This document shows positions 54,301 to 62,284 of a stretch of 64,000 nucleotides of DNA, in pieces. The position numbers and the translations under genes were made by a program. The notes under the pieces were generated by a model, which saw only the letters and a list, made by a program, of their open reading frames with translations, had not been told where the DNA came from and ran no database searches. The DNA is from QVMG01 sp032073245 (GTDB taxonomy: Bacteria; Bacteroidota; Bacteroidia; Bacteroidales; Tannerellaceae), in NCBI GenBank assembly GCA_032073245.1, contig DAMANX010000004.1:124001-188000 (forward strand). Direction: 5' to 3'. Position 1 is the first letter of the stretch. The number at the start of each line of letters is the position of its first letter.

Positions 54301-56979
54301 AAATATGATAATAAAAGCGGCCTTTCGGCTTTACTGGATGAAGCCCTGAAGACAGGGAATGATGATAGTCGGCAGCCGGCTCCACTGCCATCGGAAAGGA
54401 CAATCGTGCTCGACCTTTCACAGATTGCCGGACAGGAAATCGTTTTCCCTGGCTTCCTCAGCAGCGACCCCTCGGATACCGACGCCAAAAGAGTTGCCGT
54501 TATCGAAGCCGAATTTGACCCTATGTGTAATTCGGAACTAACCAGTATGCGCTTTACAGGGATGATCAGCGGCGAAAACGCACGAGGCGTAGCGGCAGCG
54601 ACATATAAAATCATCTCCCCATCACTGCTACCCGCTATGCCGACCGATTATGATTTTGACGTGAATGCAACATTGAGCAATACTTCACATGCATTTAATG
54701 AATGGCAATTGTCAGATGTATTGACCGTAACGCTCCGAAAAATAACCGGTGCAGATATCCCTATGCAGTCAAGCGACTACTTCCTGCTGGAAATGCCCGC
54801 CCAAATGAATATCAATGGAAATATCAGTCAAAGCAGCGTGATTTCAGGAATTGCCGGGAATGCCACCATTGAAAGCAATGCCGTATCCCCCTCGGGAGAT
54901 AAGAGAAGTATCCGTATCGCACTGCCTATAGACGAAATCAACCAGGATGGAAGCCTGGGACAAAACAAGGATATTGTATTTACGATGTCTGTCGTTTATT
55001 CTCCCGATGAGAAAGAACTGGCGAATGACCCACTCCACCGAATTGAAGCCAAAGTAGTTTCTTCGGCACAATTCGGTAGTTGCGGTAAAAAGTCGATTAC
55101 AGTGGGTGAATCAGTTGTCGATATAGCGATTCTGACAATAGACAAAATGGATTATACGACATTTATCGGTACTCCGCTCACACTGAAAATACTGGATAAT
55201 TCACTGAAAGGGAAATGGTATACGGATGAAAGCCTGAGTGATGAAGTTGCCGAAGGTGCCTCATTTACCTATACTCCGGAGCCAACTGAATATCCGGATA
55301 AGAATGCACTGGCCAATGGAGTTGAAAAGACATTCTGGGTGTCGGCTCTGTTCCCGGATGCGGATGACCCGCAAATCATCAATGATTATGGAAAAGTCCC
55401 TGTGAAAATAACCGTATATCCTACGCTGGCATTCGAAACTCTGCCGCAGAATACGGTTTGTGGATCAGGAAATCGTGCCTATAATGAACTTATAAATGAA
55501 ACTACGGTACCGGTAGGAACGGATGTGGCTCTTTATACTACCGAAAGTTGCACGGATGGCAGTAAAATAACAACATGGCCCTATCCGATTAGCTCATCGC
55601 ATTCTATATGGGCTTGTGCTTCGAATAAAGGAGGTAAAGGCACACCAAAAGAAATACAGTTTACCGTATACGAAGCGCCTGAAATCGGGACAGACCTGGT
55701 AGAAGAAACCGTATATCTGGATAATGGCGGGAAAACGACACTGGCAATCAGCGCAACAGGTGATAATATCCGTTACGAATGGTATAAAAGAGCTGTCGGT
55801 GAACATACTTTTGATGTTGTCGCTGACCATAACCTTCCGACGTTGGAAGTTTCTGAAAGTGGAGAGTATTATGTGCTTGTTATCGGATGCGAAATGAAAC
55901 AGAGCAAAACGACAACGATCGTAATTTGTCCTCCGTTGAGCATTGCAATCGATGAAACAATGCCGGTGACCTATTGTGAGACATCACAAGCGCTTATAGA
56001 TGGTATACGCTTGAAAGATTATATCAAGGATATGAATCCGGAATTTGACTATCTGTATCTGAACGAAAGTGTGTATGAAAAGATTACTGATGACATATAC
56101 CTGTCCAAACAACCGGGAGAAACAACTTATTCATTGATAGCAGAGAATAAGGCAGGTTCACGTACACAACCGTTGAGACTGAAAATAACCATCGACCGTA
56201 TAATAAGTATCACTGATCATCCGAAAGATATACAGGTATATAGCGGACGTTCTGCAACCTTAAGTGTTACCGCCCTGGGTGATAATCTTACTTATCAGTG
56301 GCAGGAGAAAGGTGCAGATAGCCAGTTTGCAGATATAGACGGTGCAACTGAAAGGGAATACAGTATTTCACAAGCCGGTGAATACAGGGTAGTTGTGACC
56401 GGAAATACTTCGGGATGTGGAAATCAACGTATAGAAAGCCAGTCTGCGAAAGTAACTGTTTACACACCACCAGTAGTAGAAGAGGTGTTATGCCGTGTTA
56501 CTTATGAAGCAAACTGGAGTAGCGTTGTGACGGTAAAAACCTATTCAGGCAATATCACACTCGGATCGGGGGATTATGTTGACCAACGCACCCGTGTGGT
56601 GGTAACAGCGACTCCGGGCATGGCCGGATTAAATCTGGTAAGCCTGACAGCCAATGACCGGAATATAAGCAATGGTGACATTATAGCAATAGATACAGAT
56701 ACACATATAATTGCAACATTTGAACTGGGTAATACAGATCCGAATCCGGATCCTGTCAATAATCAGGAAGCACTACAAGCTATTGAGATATGGAGTGCGA
56801 GAGGTAGTATATATATTCGTTGTAATAGTGAAGAACGTATCCGTATATATGATCCTTCAGGCCGTATTAAGTTTGACCAGCAAATACCGGCCGGTGAAAC
56901 CAGCTTAGAATTGCCGAAGGGTGTATATGTGGTTGTCATGAATGAAGGGATTGTGAAGAAGATTGTGGTGAAAGATTAA
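51304..56979 (+). CDS. Main body of the giant surface protein after the amber codon
   Basis: The frame opens with TTG 51304 (first ATG 51358) and has no signal peptide of its own. It holds a series of beta-sandwich domains: cohesin-like at the start, a DUF11/conserved-repeat type region (LKVSDPNIDHLQPYTVTITV near 54150), and two Ig-like domains near the end (LAISATGDNIRYEWYKRA; LSVTALGDNLTYQWQEKGA). The final about 60 residues (IYDPSGRIKFDQQIPAGETS, then LELPKGVYVVVMNEG) look like a type IX-like C-terminal sorting domain. Without a signal it would stay in the cytoplasm. The function is unknown, perhaps adhesion. Confidence 0.8.
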   Translation: MQIQTGTGSLNGVELLLEMDTYVSLTGFELDGTVISATSKSTSTKKTYTVQLDALSTTAQKLTFKAASDRPGTRTIVTKAKYLQSTSCGGEQTGQLLTMVIPSQSGTPMISLVSSSFVDTEDKNITIYDNNLDGITPNTIKTIHENSGNGEAWDLSATVGLLSLGYIDIDKISFQVEGGEKENLNKDECIIERTNLSETTAYKYMNYGDNENNPFQIKIKFPSYVTVAPGKKITLWVQTYNGKVYDNKDKDVYASSVGAALNACSVNYTCNDSQGEPGGKQTNTRVISGFASPKFAVLPDGFTLKSNQSITQKILFSAPSINEKSKFRITVKLPEWMALDYENGIEEAILFKNVAETLYEPMANTAKYENGVYSIIFSTTAVSATQEPQHYLWLNYKITGSLEEDEKERKGTIQYGLDYIINGYYLENISQVKQPVSFIKEEGIRLDKFSLQRTTKGLKDSNNKRKPDDGTIAPDEEINSYLYISEDEGMLKWEATVLDGTYKYLYLPFTTGANINLESKEAPGKVNFNSEKINIKVDNSSVPEEMISINKIDDNSFYILLQDAESKYLKEGNEIKVSVPFKEKLYSAFNTFFKGKCFVSNVAINKPGESNANPDRKGKDFVSHEVRFVYPQLYFYWNNDQHYSNFYNDEEISMAGGWQNIFHNVLASPYFGNEYRCHQYPYQMTWEMPEGYTLVGGMTVTRGSGDTEGPATQTIYPDPNLSSGNVYVFDMESLYDLDYDGSPGKPLKDGKWILPDDRWYQNNTVTIKPSKAAAPVSTLKRSYLTKNPKTGLTTPLSRSVTFNYQGTTISIEPSVKKLTAYSTKVNIPNINLANTSGEDFIHHLWLYVDGNVNNLELKGSGITAKGQGFEKRWIKLTDKMIGGTAMDFSLDFDFNGTDEDITIYTICGFDNEKWPEPDDEKLNTSANPNLGAKTSIRVTMADASLTGTLKVSDPNIDHLQPYTVTITVDGRQSEGLLRNPKVSLTIPEGQHYIPGSATFKYDNKSGLSALLDEALKTGNDDSRQPAPLPSERTIVLDLSQIAGQEIVFPGFLSSDPSDTDAKRVAVIEAEFDPMCNSELTSMRFTGMISGENARGVAAATYKIISPSLLPAMPTDYDFDVNATLSNTSHAFNEWQLSDVLTVTLRKITGADIPMQSSDYFLLEMPAQMNINGNISQSSVISGIAGNATIESNAVSPSGDKRSIRIALPIDEINQDGSLGQNKDIVFTMSVVYSPDEKELANDPLHRIEAKVVSSAQFGSCGKKSITVGESVVDIAILTIDKMDYTTFIGTPLTLKILDNSLKGKWYTDESLSDEVAEGASFTYTPEPTEYPDKNALANGVEKTFWVSALFPDADDPQIINDYGKVPVKITVYPTLAFETLPQNTVCGSGNRAYNELINETTVPVGTDVALYTTESCTDGSKITTWPYPISSSHSIWACASNKGGKGTPKEIQFTVYEAPEIGTDLVEETVYLDNGGKTTLAISATGDNIRYEWYKRAVGEHTFDVVADHNLPTLEVSESGEYYVLVIGCEMKQSKTTTIVICPPLSIAIDETMPVTYCETSQALIDGIRLKDYIKDMNPEFDYLYLNESVYEKITDDIYLSKQPGETTYSLIAENKAGSRTQPLRLKITIDRIISITDHPKDIQVYSGRSATLSVTALGDNLTYQWQEKGADSQFADIDGATEREYSISQAGEYRVVVTGNTSGCGNQRIESQSAKVTVYTPPVVEEVLCRVTYEANWSSVVTVKTYSGNITLGSGDYVDQRTRVVVTATPGMAGLNLVSLTANDRNISNGDIIAIDTDTHIIATFELGNTDPNPDPVNNQEALQAIEIWSARGSIYIRCNSEERIRIYDPSGRIKFDQQIPAGETSLELPKGVYVVVMNEGIVKKIVVKD

Positions 56980-57000
56980 ATATCAATAATAGACTAAGAG

Positions 57001-57030
57001 AAAGGGCGAGCTGTAAGGTTCGCCCTTTTT
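57001..57030 (+). terminator. Terminator of the surface-protein gene
   Basis: The stem AAAGGGCGA / TCGCCCTTT with a T-run. Confidence 0.85.
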
Positions 57031-57086
57031 GATATCAAGAGGGGTTAGCTTACTTAACTAACCCGTTGCTTTAGCTTAATTAAGTT

Positions 57087-57977
57087 TTATAATACAAGGA
57101 TTAAACTAACAATAACAGCAAATAAAAAAACCAACATAGCGGTGCGTCCTAACAAAGGATTAAGTTTTCTTCCTTCAACACTACGGAATTGCCACCAGGT
57201 AAGAAAGAATATAGCAAAGAAAGCTGCAAAGAGGAATATTAGCCATTTACTATCTTGCATAAGGAAAGGAGAAACGATCAGAAGAGCTAAAATACCATTA
57301 ATCAAGTAGATACTACGCCCGTATCGTTTTCCAAATAAAACTATTGTCGTTCGTTTATTTGAAACCTTATCTTGTTCATAATCACGATAATTATTCACTA
57401 CTAATATATTAACGGAAAGAAAGCCCATGGCTAGAGAAAGCATAAAGGCCAGAAGCGAAAATGTGTTAGCCTGCGCATAATAGGTAAAACATACCGGAAC
57501 AATCCCATAAAAAAGCACTACACATGCATCCCCCAACCCATTATAAGCTAGAGGAAAAGGGCCTGCAGAATAAGCTAGCACACATATTGCCATAGCAATA
57601 CCTACAGGTAGAAGTATCCATCCCCCATATATTATAAGCAAACAACCGCAAATACAGGATAAACCCAGAGTTATAAAAGTTCCTACTAACATCGATTTTG
57701 GTGAAATCCATCCTGAAGCAACAGCACGATCGGGACCTAAACGATCCTCCCGGTCAGCTCCCTTTACATAATCAAAATAATCATTTGCATAATTACTGGC
57801 TATCTGTGCCATAAGTGCTACCAGAAAACAAAGAACAGCTGGGATTATTTGAAAAATACCGTCATGCCATGCCAAAGCACAACCCACTAATACGGGGCTA
57901 AACGATGAAAATAAAGTACGGGGACGTGCCGCCTCAATCCAGGCAACGATTATATTTTTCTTTTTTATGTGTATCAT
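57087..57977 (-). CDS. menA: 1,4-dihydroxy-2-naphthoate polyprenyltransferase
   Basis: MenA attaches the prenyl chain in menaquinone synthesis, in the inner membrane. The UbiA-family motif NDYFDYVKGADREDRLGPDR (metal and diphosphate binding, near residue 65) and the second motif VNNYRDYEQDKVSNKRT (near 193) are both present. About eight hydrophobic helices fill the 296 residues. It is alone, convergent with the surface-protein gene. Confidence 0.96.
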   Translation of the reverse strand: MIHIKKKNIIVAWIEAARPRTLFSSFSPVLVGCALAWHDGIFQIIPAVLCFLVALMAQIASNYANDYFDYVKGADREDRLGPDRAVASGWISPKSMLVGTFITLGLSCICGCLLIIYGGWILLPVGIAMAICVLAYSAGPFPLAYNGLGDACVVLFYGIVPVCFTYYAQANTFSLLAFMLSLAMGFLSVNILVVNNYRDYEQDKVSNKRTTIVLFGKRYGRSIYLINGILALLIVSPFLMQDSKWLIFLFAAFFAIFFLTWWQFRSVEGRKLNPLLGRTAMLVFLFAVIVSLILVL

Positions 57978-58055
57978 AAAAATTACTTTCTTGTTTCACC
58001 CTGCAAAGGAAAACAAAAAATACGCTTATTTGTTATCATAGAAAGAAAACATGGC

Positions 58056-58063
58056 TATATTTG
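58056..58063 (+). promoter_or_regulatory. -7 box immediately before a start codon
   Basis: TATATTTG is only 4 bases from ATG 58068, so the transcript would start at or next to the ATG. A TTTG occurs at 58029-58032 with a rather long spacing of 23. Confidence 0.45.
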
Positions 58064-58067
58064 CCGT

Positions 58068-58469
58068 ATGAAACAGATTCTATTCATAATGGGGTTATTG
58101 TTGACCGTTATACTGTTCTCACCGCAAGAAGTAGTGAGCAGCGAAGAGACGGAAGTGCCCACGAAAGAATCCTATATTCAGGAGAAAAGTGCAGCAGCCG
58201 ATATGCAGCATCGTTTTGAAATAATATTTCAAGACTTAAGAAACAGTAATTGCCTGACACCATGCCGCCATGTGCAATCTACATTTTATATACCTCATGT
58301 TCGTGTAGTGAAAACTGCCATTCGTTTGCATCAGGATATCCGTTTAAAAGGATTGGATCAACTCCAGAAAGTAACGGAATATGTATCTATATGTCAAACT
58401 ATTAACTATTCTTCCCTCTATTGCCGCTGGGCATATCATGTTTACGCCCTTCGGAAAATAGTTATTTAA
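58068..58469 (+). CDS. Small secreted protein of unknown function (133 aa)
   Basis: No family recognised. A signal peptide (FIMGLLLTVILFSPQEVVSS) precedes a mature part with four Cys (NCLTPCRH, SICQTI, YCRW), which could form disulfides, and a basic helix (VVKTAIRLHQDIRLKG). The start could be ATG 58068 (leaderless) or ATG 58089. The longer frame from 57969 overlaps the menA start and is unlikely. Confidence 0.6.
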   Translation: MKQILFIMGLLLTVILFSPQEVVSSEETEVPTKESYIQEKSAAADMQHRFEIIFQDLRNSNCLTPCRHVQSTFYIPHVRVVKTAIRLHQDIRLKGLDQLQKVTEYVSICQTINYSSLYCRWAYHVYALRKIVI

Positions 58470-58633
58470 AAAAAACTTACCTTCCCTATTATAGTTAAAG
58501 ACGTTATTTAATCTTTGACTTCTAAGCAAGGCCCTTATCAGGCTGATGCTTGATTATATCATTTTATATTATAAAAATAATGCTTTTTAGCCTTCGTTCC
58601 GGATGGTTAATGAAGCTCTAATATATTACAATT

Positions 58634-58828
58634 ATGTCTAAGAAAAATTCAGGAAAAGTCCGTATATATTTATATGTTCTCTTAACTATTGCCGGTTGTG
58701 TATTGGCATGTAGCTCGGTTATCACCAATGATTATTTGAAACTTGCAATCGTAATGGTTGCATTATGTGTAGGCCTTTTTGGTATCATGAAAGGATTGAG
58801 TTCAGGAAAGTCAGAAGAAGTAAATTAA
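58634..58828 (+). CDS. Small membrane protein (64 aa)
   Basis: Two membrane helices: YLYVLLTIAGCVLACSSVI and LAIVMVALCVGLFGIM, with a short charged tail SGKSEEVN. No family recognised. A second small membrane protein follows after 20 bases, so the pair is probably an operon ending at the terminator at 59071. Confidence 0.75.
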   Translation: MSKKNSGKVRIYLYVLLTIAGCVLACSSVITNDYLKLAIVMVALCVGLFGIMKGLSSGKSEEVN

Positions 58829-58848
58829 ACTAGCAAAAAACAGAAAAA

Positions 58849-59049
58849 ATGAAAGTGAATAAAGATTTAGTAGATGCAATCATGATGTTATCCTTCATTG
58901 GATTGGTTTTAGTTGGTACATCTGAATTCGACAGCGAAACAACTAAAAATATTATGATGGGTGTATTAGGAATTCTAGCAATAGCAATGGTAGCTTTACG
59001 GTTTGTTAAGCCCAAACACCATGATAATAATAATGAATTAGCCGATTAA
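58849..59049 (+). CDS. Small membrane protein (66 aa)
   Basis: Two helices: LVDAIMMLSFIGLVLVGTSE and IMMGVLGILAIAMVALRFV, followed by a polar tail with several His, Asp and Asn residues. Similar size and layout to its neighbour, but I see no sequence identity that would show duplication. Function unknown. Confidence 0.75.
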   Translation: MKVNKDLVDAIMMLSFIGLVLVGTSEFDSETTKNIMMGVLGILAIAMVALRFVKPKHHDNNNELAD

Positions 59050-59070
59050 TATATTTATATTGCTTGGAAT

Positions 59071-59108
59071 AGAGTCTGCCCGGTTAATCGGGCAGGCTCT
59101 TTCTTTTT
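59071..59108 (+). terminator. Terminator of the small membrane-protein operon
   Basis: The stem AGAGTCTGCCCG / CGGGCAGGCTCT (one G-T pair) with a T-run. Confidence 0.85.
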
Positions 59109-59196
59109 TGCTCCCGTTATACAATAATTAACATGTTCTAATCAATAAAATATCAGCAGGTTAAGAAGAAAAAAGGGGTAAGCAGGTGTATTTTGC

Positions 59197-59226
59197 TTGG
59201 ATTGTAAGAAAAAATATCTACTTTTG
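59197..59226 (+). promoter_or_regulatory. Promoter of the SRP RNA
   Basis: TTGG (59197-59200), 18 bases, TACTTTTG at 59219-59226. The predicted transcript start is at about 59231, where the RNA begins. Confidence 0.6.
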
Positions 59227-59227
59227 C

Positions 59228-59331
59228 GCCCGGGTAAGTCCTATACGGCATGCTCCCTCGGAATCCCCCAGGGCTTGACCGCAGCAAGGGTACTTGGTTG
59301 TAGCGGCGCGATGTAGTAAGCTTACCCACCC
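59228..59331 (+). ncRNA. ffs: Signal recognition particle RNA (small bacterial type)
   Basis: The 5' GGGTAAG (59232-59238) pairs with CTTACCC (59321-59327), closing the long hairpin. In the middle CCCCCAGGGCTTGACCGCAG followed by CAAGGG is the conserved S-domain loop that binds Ffh, of the small SRP RNA form (about 100 bases, no Alu domain). It is directly followed by a tRNA. Edges are uncertain by some bases. Confidence 0.85.
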
Positions 59332-59405
59332 GCCTCTTTAGCTCAGTTGGCCAGAGCACGTGATTTGTAATCTCGGGGTCGTTGGTTCGAATCCGACAAG
59401 AGGCT
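59332..59405 (+). tRNA. tRNA-Thr (anticodon TGT)
   Basis: The acceptor stem GCCTCTT pairs with AAGAGGC; the D-arm is GCTCAGTTGGCCAGAGC; the anticodon loop TTTGTAA carries TGT (reads ACA); the T-arm is GTTGGTTCGAATCCGAC. Discriminator base T; no CCA is encoded. It starts directly after the SRP RNA and is likely cut from the same transcript. Confidence 0.95.
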
Positions 59406-59407
59406 CG

Positions 59408-59440
59408 AAAGGGAATCCTGAAATAGGTTTCCCTTTTTTT
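59408..59440 (+). terminator. Terminator after the tRNA
   Basis: The stem AAAGGGAATCC / GGTTTCCCTTT (one mismatch) with T7. Confidence 0.8.
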
Positions 59441-59442
59441 AT

Positions 59443-59474
59443 TTTGGGTGTTTGAGTTAGAAAGAGTAACTTTG
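59443..59474 (+). promoter_or_regulatory. Promoter of the DUF4199 gene
   Basis: TTTG at 59443-59446, 20 bases, TAACTTTG at 59467-59474. Leader about 30 bases to ATG 59502. Confidence 0.55.
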
Positions 59475-59501
59475 TTCTTTGGAAAGGAAATCGATTAATA
59501 A

Positions 59502-60059
59502 ATGGGTGAGAATAAAAGTCTATTATTGAAGAGTTCAATGCAGTACGGCCTGTCCATGGGGATATTCTGGTGCATCAAATACCTATTCTTTATGTTAGGC
59601 GTATCTTCAAACTTTTGGGGTATTCTATATATGATGCTCACTCTATTAGTACCTTTCTTTGCCTATTTCTTTACATGGCGTTACAAAAGGGATATTGGAG
59701 GAAAAATCGGCTTCTTTCATGCCTGGCAATTCGGTGTCCTTCTCTATTTCTTTGCTGCTTTGATCGTTTGTCTCGAACATTATATCTTTTATCAATATAT
59801 TGCACCTCCGGGTTTTCTGGCTAACTCTCTGAATCAAACGCTGGAACTGTTAAGGAATTCACAGGTTGACCCACAAATGATTGAAGCAATAGGTAATGTA
59901 AATATTAGTCCGATACAGATGGCCATTCAGGGGATATTCAATAATGTATTTTATGGAGTAATCTTTTCAATACCGATTGCAATGATTGCAAGCAGAAAGC
60001 CATTACAACCGGAAGAGAACATCCCTCCTACTGCCAATCAATCTGAAGAAAACGAATAA
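59502..60059 (+). CDS. DUF4199-family membrane protein
   Basis: The 185 residues hold four hydrophobic helices (residues about 18-32, 40-58, 75-98 and 150-165) and a polar C-terminus. The pattern and segments such as GIFWCIKYLFFMLGVS and GFFHAWQFGVLLYFFAALI match DUF4199, found next to glycosyltransferases in Bacteroidetes. Function unknown. The next gene, a GT2 enzyme, starts 5 bases after it. Confidence 0.85.
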   Translation: MGENKSLLLKSSMQYGLSMGIFWCIKYLFFMLGVSSNFWGILYMMLTLLVPFFAYFFTWRYKRDIGGKIGFFHAWQFGVLLYFFAALIVCLEHYIFYQYIAPPGFLANSLNQTLELLRNSQVDPQMIEAIGNVNISPIQMAIQGIFNNVFYGVIFSIPIAMIASRKPLQPEENIPPTANQSEENE

Positions 60060-60064
60060 AAGCT

Positions 60065-61015
60065 ATGGATATATCAGTTGTTATTCCACTGTACAATGAA
60101 GCCGAATCACTTCCTGAGCTGAATGCCTGGATAGAACGGGTCATGGATGAAAACGGGTTTAGTTATGAAGTAATTTATGTGGACGATGGCAGCACAGATA
60201 ATTCCTGGAAAATAATTGAGCAGCTAAAAGAACAAAATCCAAGAGTAGGTGGTATTAAATTCCGCAGAAATTACGGTAAATCACCGGGGTTACATTGTGG
60301 TTTTCAGAAAGCACAAGGAGATGTGATCATTACGATGGATGCAGATATGCAAGATAGCCCTGATGAGATACCTGAACTTTATCGTATGATAAAAGAAGAT
60401 GGATTTGACATGGTATCCGGATGGAAAAAGAAACGGTTTGATCCTCTTTCTAAAACCCTCCCGACCAAGTTGTTTAATGCTACGGTTCGTCAGTTTTCAG
60501 GAGTAAAATTACATGATTTCAACTGTGGGCTGAAATCATATAAACAAGATGTAGTAAAGGATATTGAAATATACAATGATATGCACCGATTGATCCCTTA
60601 TCTTGCAAAAAACGCAGGCTATAAGAAAATCGGCGAAAAAGTAGTACAACATCAGGCACGTAAATATGGATCAACAAAATTCGGCCTGAGCCGCTTTTTT
60701 AATGGCTATCTTGATTTGCTCACACTATGGTTTACATCACGCTTTGGAAAGAAACCTATGCATTTCTTCGGTTTTCTGGGAAGCATGATGTTTCTTATTG
60801 GTTTTATAGCATTAATAGCTGTCTTAACCATGAAGTTTGCCTCTATAGTATCAGGTGGTGAACTACGTCCGTTAGTGACCAGTTCGCCCTACTTTTATGT
60901 ATCGTTAACTGCGATGTTAATGGGCACACAACTTTTCCTTACAGGATTTATCGGAGAACTTATATCAAGAAATGCTCCCCAAAGAAATAATTATAATATA
61001 GATAAGGAAATATGA
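60065..61015 (+). CDS. Family 2 glycosyltransferase, DPM1/GtrB-like
   Basis: The GT-A catalytic domain has VVIPLYNEAESL at the N-terminus, the nucleotide-binding VDDGSTDNS, and the metal motif MDADMQDSPDE near residue 98. The last 80 residues are two membrane helices (FFGFLGSMMFLIGFIALIA; YFYVSLTAMLMGTQLFLTG). This layout is that of polyprenyl-phosphate sugar synthases, which load a lipid carrier with one sugar. The sugar cannot be told. It is coupled with the DUF4199 gene. Confidence 0.9.
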   Translation: MDISVVIPLYNEAESLPELNAWIERVMDENGFSYEVIYVDDGSTDNSWKIIEQLKEQNPRVGGIKFRRNYGKSPGLHCGFQKAQGDVIITMDADMQDSPDEIPELYRMIKEDGFDMVSGWKKKRFDPLSKTLPTKLFNATVRQFSGVKLHDFNCGLKSYKQDVVKDIEIYNDMHRLIPYLAKNAGYKKIGEKVVQHQARKYGSTKFGLSRFFNGYLDLLTLWFTSRFGKKPMHFFGFLGSMMFLIGFIALIAVLTMKFASIVSGGELRPLVTSSPYFYVSLTAMLMGTQLFLTGFIGELISRNAPQRNNYNIDKEI

Positions 61016-61053
61016 TTTTCCGGCGAAAGAACGTTCAAAAAGATCATCTCTTA

Positions 61054-61061
61054 TAGTTTTG
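61054..61061 (+). promoter_or_regulatory. -7 box of mntP
   Basis: TAGTTTTG fits TAnnTTTG, 24 bases before ATG 61085, leaving no room for a metal riboswitch in the leader. Confidence 0.45.
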
Positions 61062-61084
61062 CATTTTAGTTACTAATAGTTTTT

Positions 61085-61651
61085 ATGTTGTATTACGAGC
61101 TTTTACTTATTGCTATCGGGCTTTCGATGGATAGTTTAGCAGTATCCGTTACTTATGGTGCAGTAATGCGTCAATGTTCAGTCTGGCACCTTATCCGGAT
61201 AGCTTCCGTATTAGCACTATTCCAGGCAGGAATGACTTTCATCGGGTACATGGCCGGATTAGGGTTTGATCAATATATTAATTCCTATGATCACTGGATA
61301 GCTTTCTTTCTCTTGTTATATTTGGGCGGTAAAATGGTTTATGATAGCTTTAAACCTAAAGTAGATGACGAAGAATGTAAATGCAATAAAATTAGTAATA
61401 AAAGTTTGTGCGGAATGGGTATTGCAACCAGTATCGATGCGTTAGCAGTCGGTATCTCTTTAGCTATCCTCAATACTCCACTTATCTCATTAACGGTTAT
61501 TATTGCTATAGTCACTTTTCTATTTGCCGCTTTTGGTATTTATTTCGGTTGCCATGTCGGTAAAAAAATGGATATTAAACTGGAGTTGATCGGTGGAGTA
61601 ATCTTAATCGCAATTGGCATAAAAATACTACTTGAACATATATTACTCTGA
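61085..61651 (+). CDS. mntP: Manganese efflux pump MntP
   Basis: The 188 residues form six membrane helices; the family motifs are AIGLSMDSLAVSV (helix 1, Asp residue) and GMGIATSIDALAVGISLA (helix 4, Asp), the two metal-binding Asp positions of the repeat. It exports Mn2+ from the cytoplasm. The stop codon directly abuts the stop of the convergent gene at 61652, with no spacer. A Cys pair (ECKCNK) in the middle loop is notable. Confidence 0.93.
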   Translation: MLYYELLLIAIGLSMDSLAVSVTYGAVMRQCSVWHLIRIASVLALFQAGMTFIGYMAGLGFDQYINSYDHWIAFFLLLYLGGKMVYDSFKPKVDDEECKCNKISNKSLCGMGIATSIDALAVGISLAILNTPLISLTVIIAIVTFLFAAFGIYFGCHVGKKMDIKLELIGGVILIAIGIKILLEHILL

Positions 61652-62284
61652 TCAAAGAATTTGAACTTTAACACCAAAAGATAAGCTTAAATAATCCGAA
61701 GGTTTAAGATATCTATTTGTGACTGCTGTGATAAGATATAAATCACAAGAGCTAAGCTCGTAAAAAAGAGTAATTGATTTATTATGAAACTTCTTAGGAT
61801 TCAGCTTAAAAGTAATCCGTTCACCCATGAATACATGTATACGGACACGGGTCGAAAAAGAATAATATCCTTTAGGGTATCTTTCCGGATTGGTCATCCA
61901 AAAATCACGATCTAATAATGTATTAACATATAAGCCACAACTAAGTGGCTCAAAAAGTATATTTTCATGAAGAGGAATACTCCATGGAAGATAATTTTGT
62001 TTTAGGGTCAGAGTTGCCATTGCATGACGGTCTGCATTACGGGGAACAAATCCCAGTAAAAGATCACTTTCCCAATGATTTTTTCCATAATTCCAACCGA
62101 CTCCTGCAGAAAACATGCCCATCGAACCGGCAAATTGTACTTTTGTATAACGGGGAATCAGAGCATTCCACCTTGAGGTATACCCTTCCACCCTTTTTTC
62201 ATACGTACTCTGAGCAGATACCGCGCATGAAATAAAGACCATGATTAGAAGTGTTAACTTAGAAATAAACGACTTCATATTCAT
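61652..62284 (-). CDS. Outer-membrane protein, unrecognised (210 aa)
   Basis: A signal peptide (LTLLIMVFISCAVSAQS) precedes a beta-rich body with many Tyr, Phe and Trp (FSAGVGWNYGKNHWESDLLL, PSDYLSLSFGVKVQIL). The C-terminal Leu after a strand of alternating residues suggests an outer-membrane barrel of about eight strands. I do not know the family. The start (MNMKSF) overlaps the end of the phosphoesterase by 26 bases, so the two are coupled. ATG 62278 is an alternative. Confidence 0.75.
   Translation of the reverse strand: MNMKSFISKLTLLIMVFISCAVSAQSTYEKRVEGYTSRWNALIPRYTKVQFAGSMGMFSAGVGWNYGKNHWESDLLLGFVPRNADRHAMATLTLKQNYLPWSIPLHENILFEPLSCGLYVNTLLDRDFWMTNPERYPKGYYSFSTRVRIHVFMGERITFKLNPKKFHNKSITLFYELSSCDLYLITAVTNRYLKPSDYLSLSFGVKVQIL

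Larger units (their letters stand above)
50719..56979 (+). pseudogene. Giant secreted repeat protein, nonsense-interrupted (2085 codons)
   Basis: If the amber codon at 51268 were sense, one continuous protein of about 2,086 residues would result, with signal peptide, multiple beta-sandwich repeats and a C-terminal sorting-like domain. Only one base change explains the interruption: GAG, AAG or CAG to TAG, for example. A sequencing error, a true mutation or programmed readthrough are all possible. Confidence 0.65.

Noticed and set aside
48101..56979. Prophage or conjugative transposon
   Set aside because: Beside the recombinase there are no phage structural, replication or transfer genes and no visible att duplication; the inversion system explains the recombinase better.
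57969..58067. Longer start for the small secreted protein
   Set aside because: It overlaps the menA start codon, contains the promoter box, and adds residues before a good signal peptide.
61016..61084. Manganese riboswitch before mntP
   Set aside because: The -7 box leaves only about 18 bases of leader, too short for a yybP-ykoY type element.
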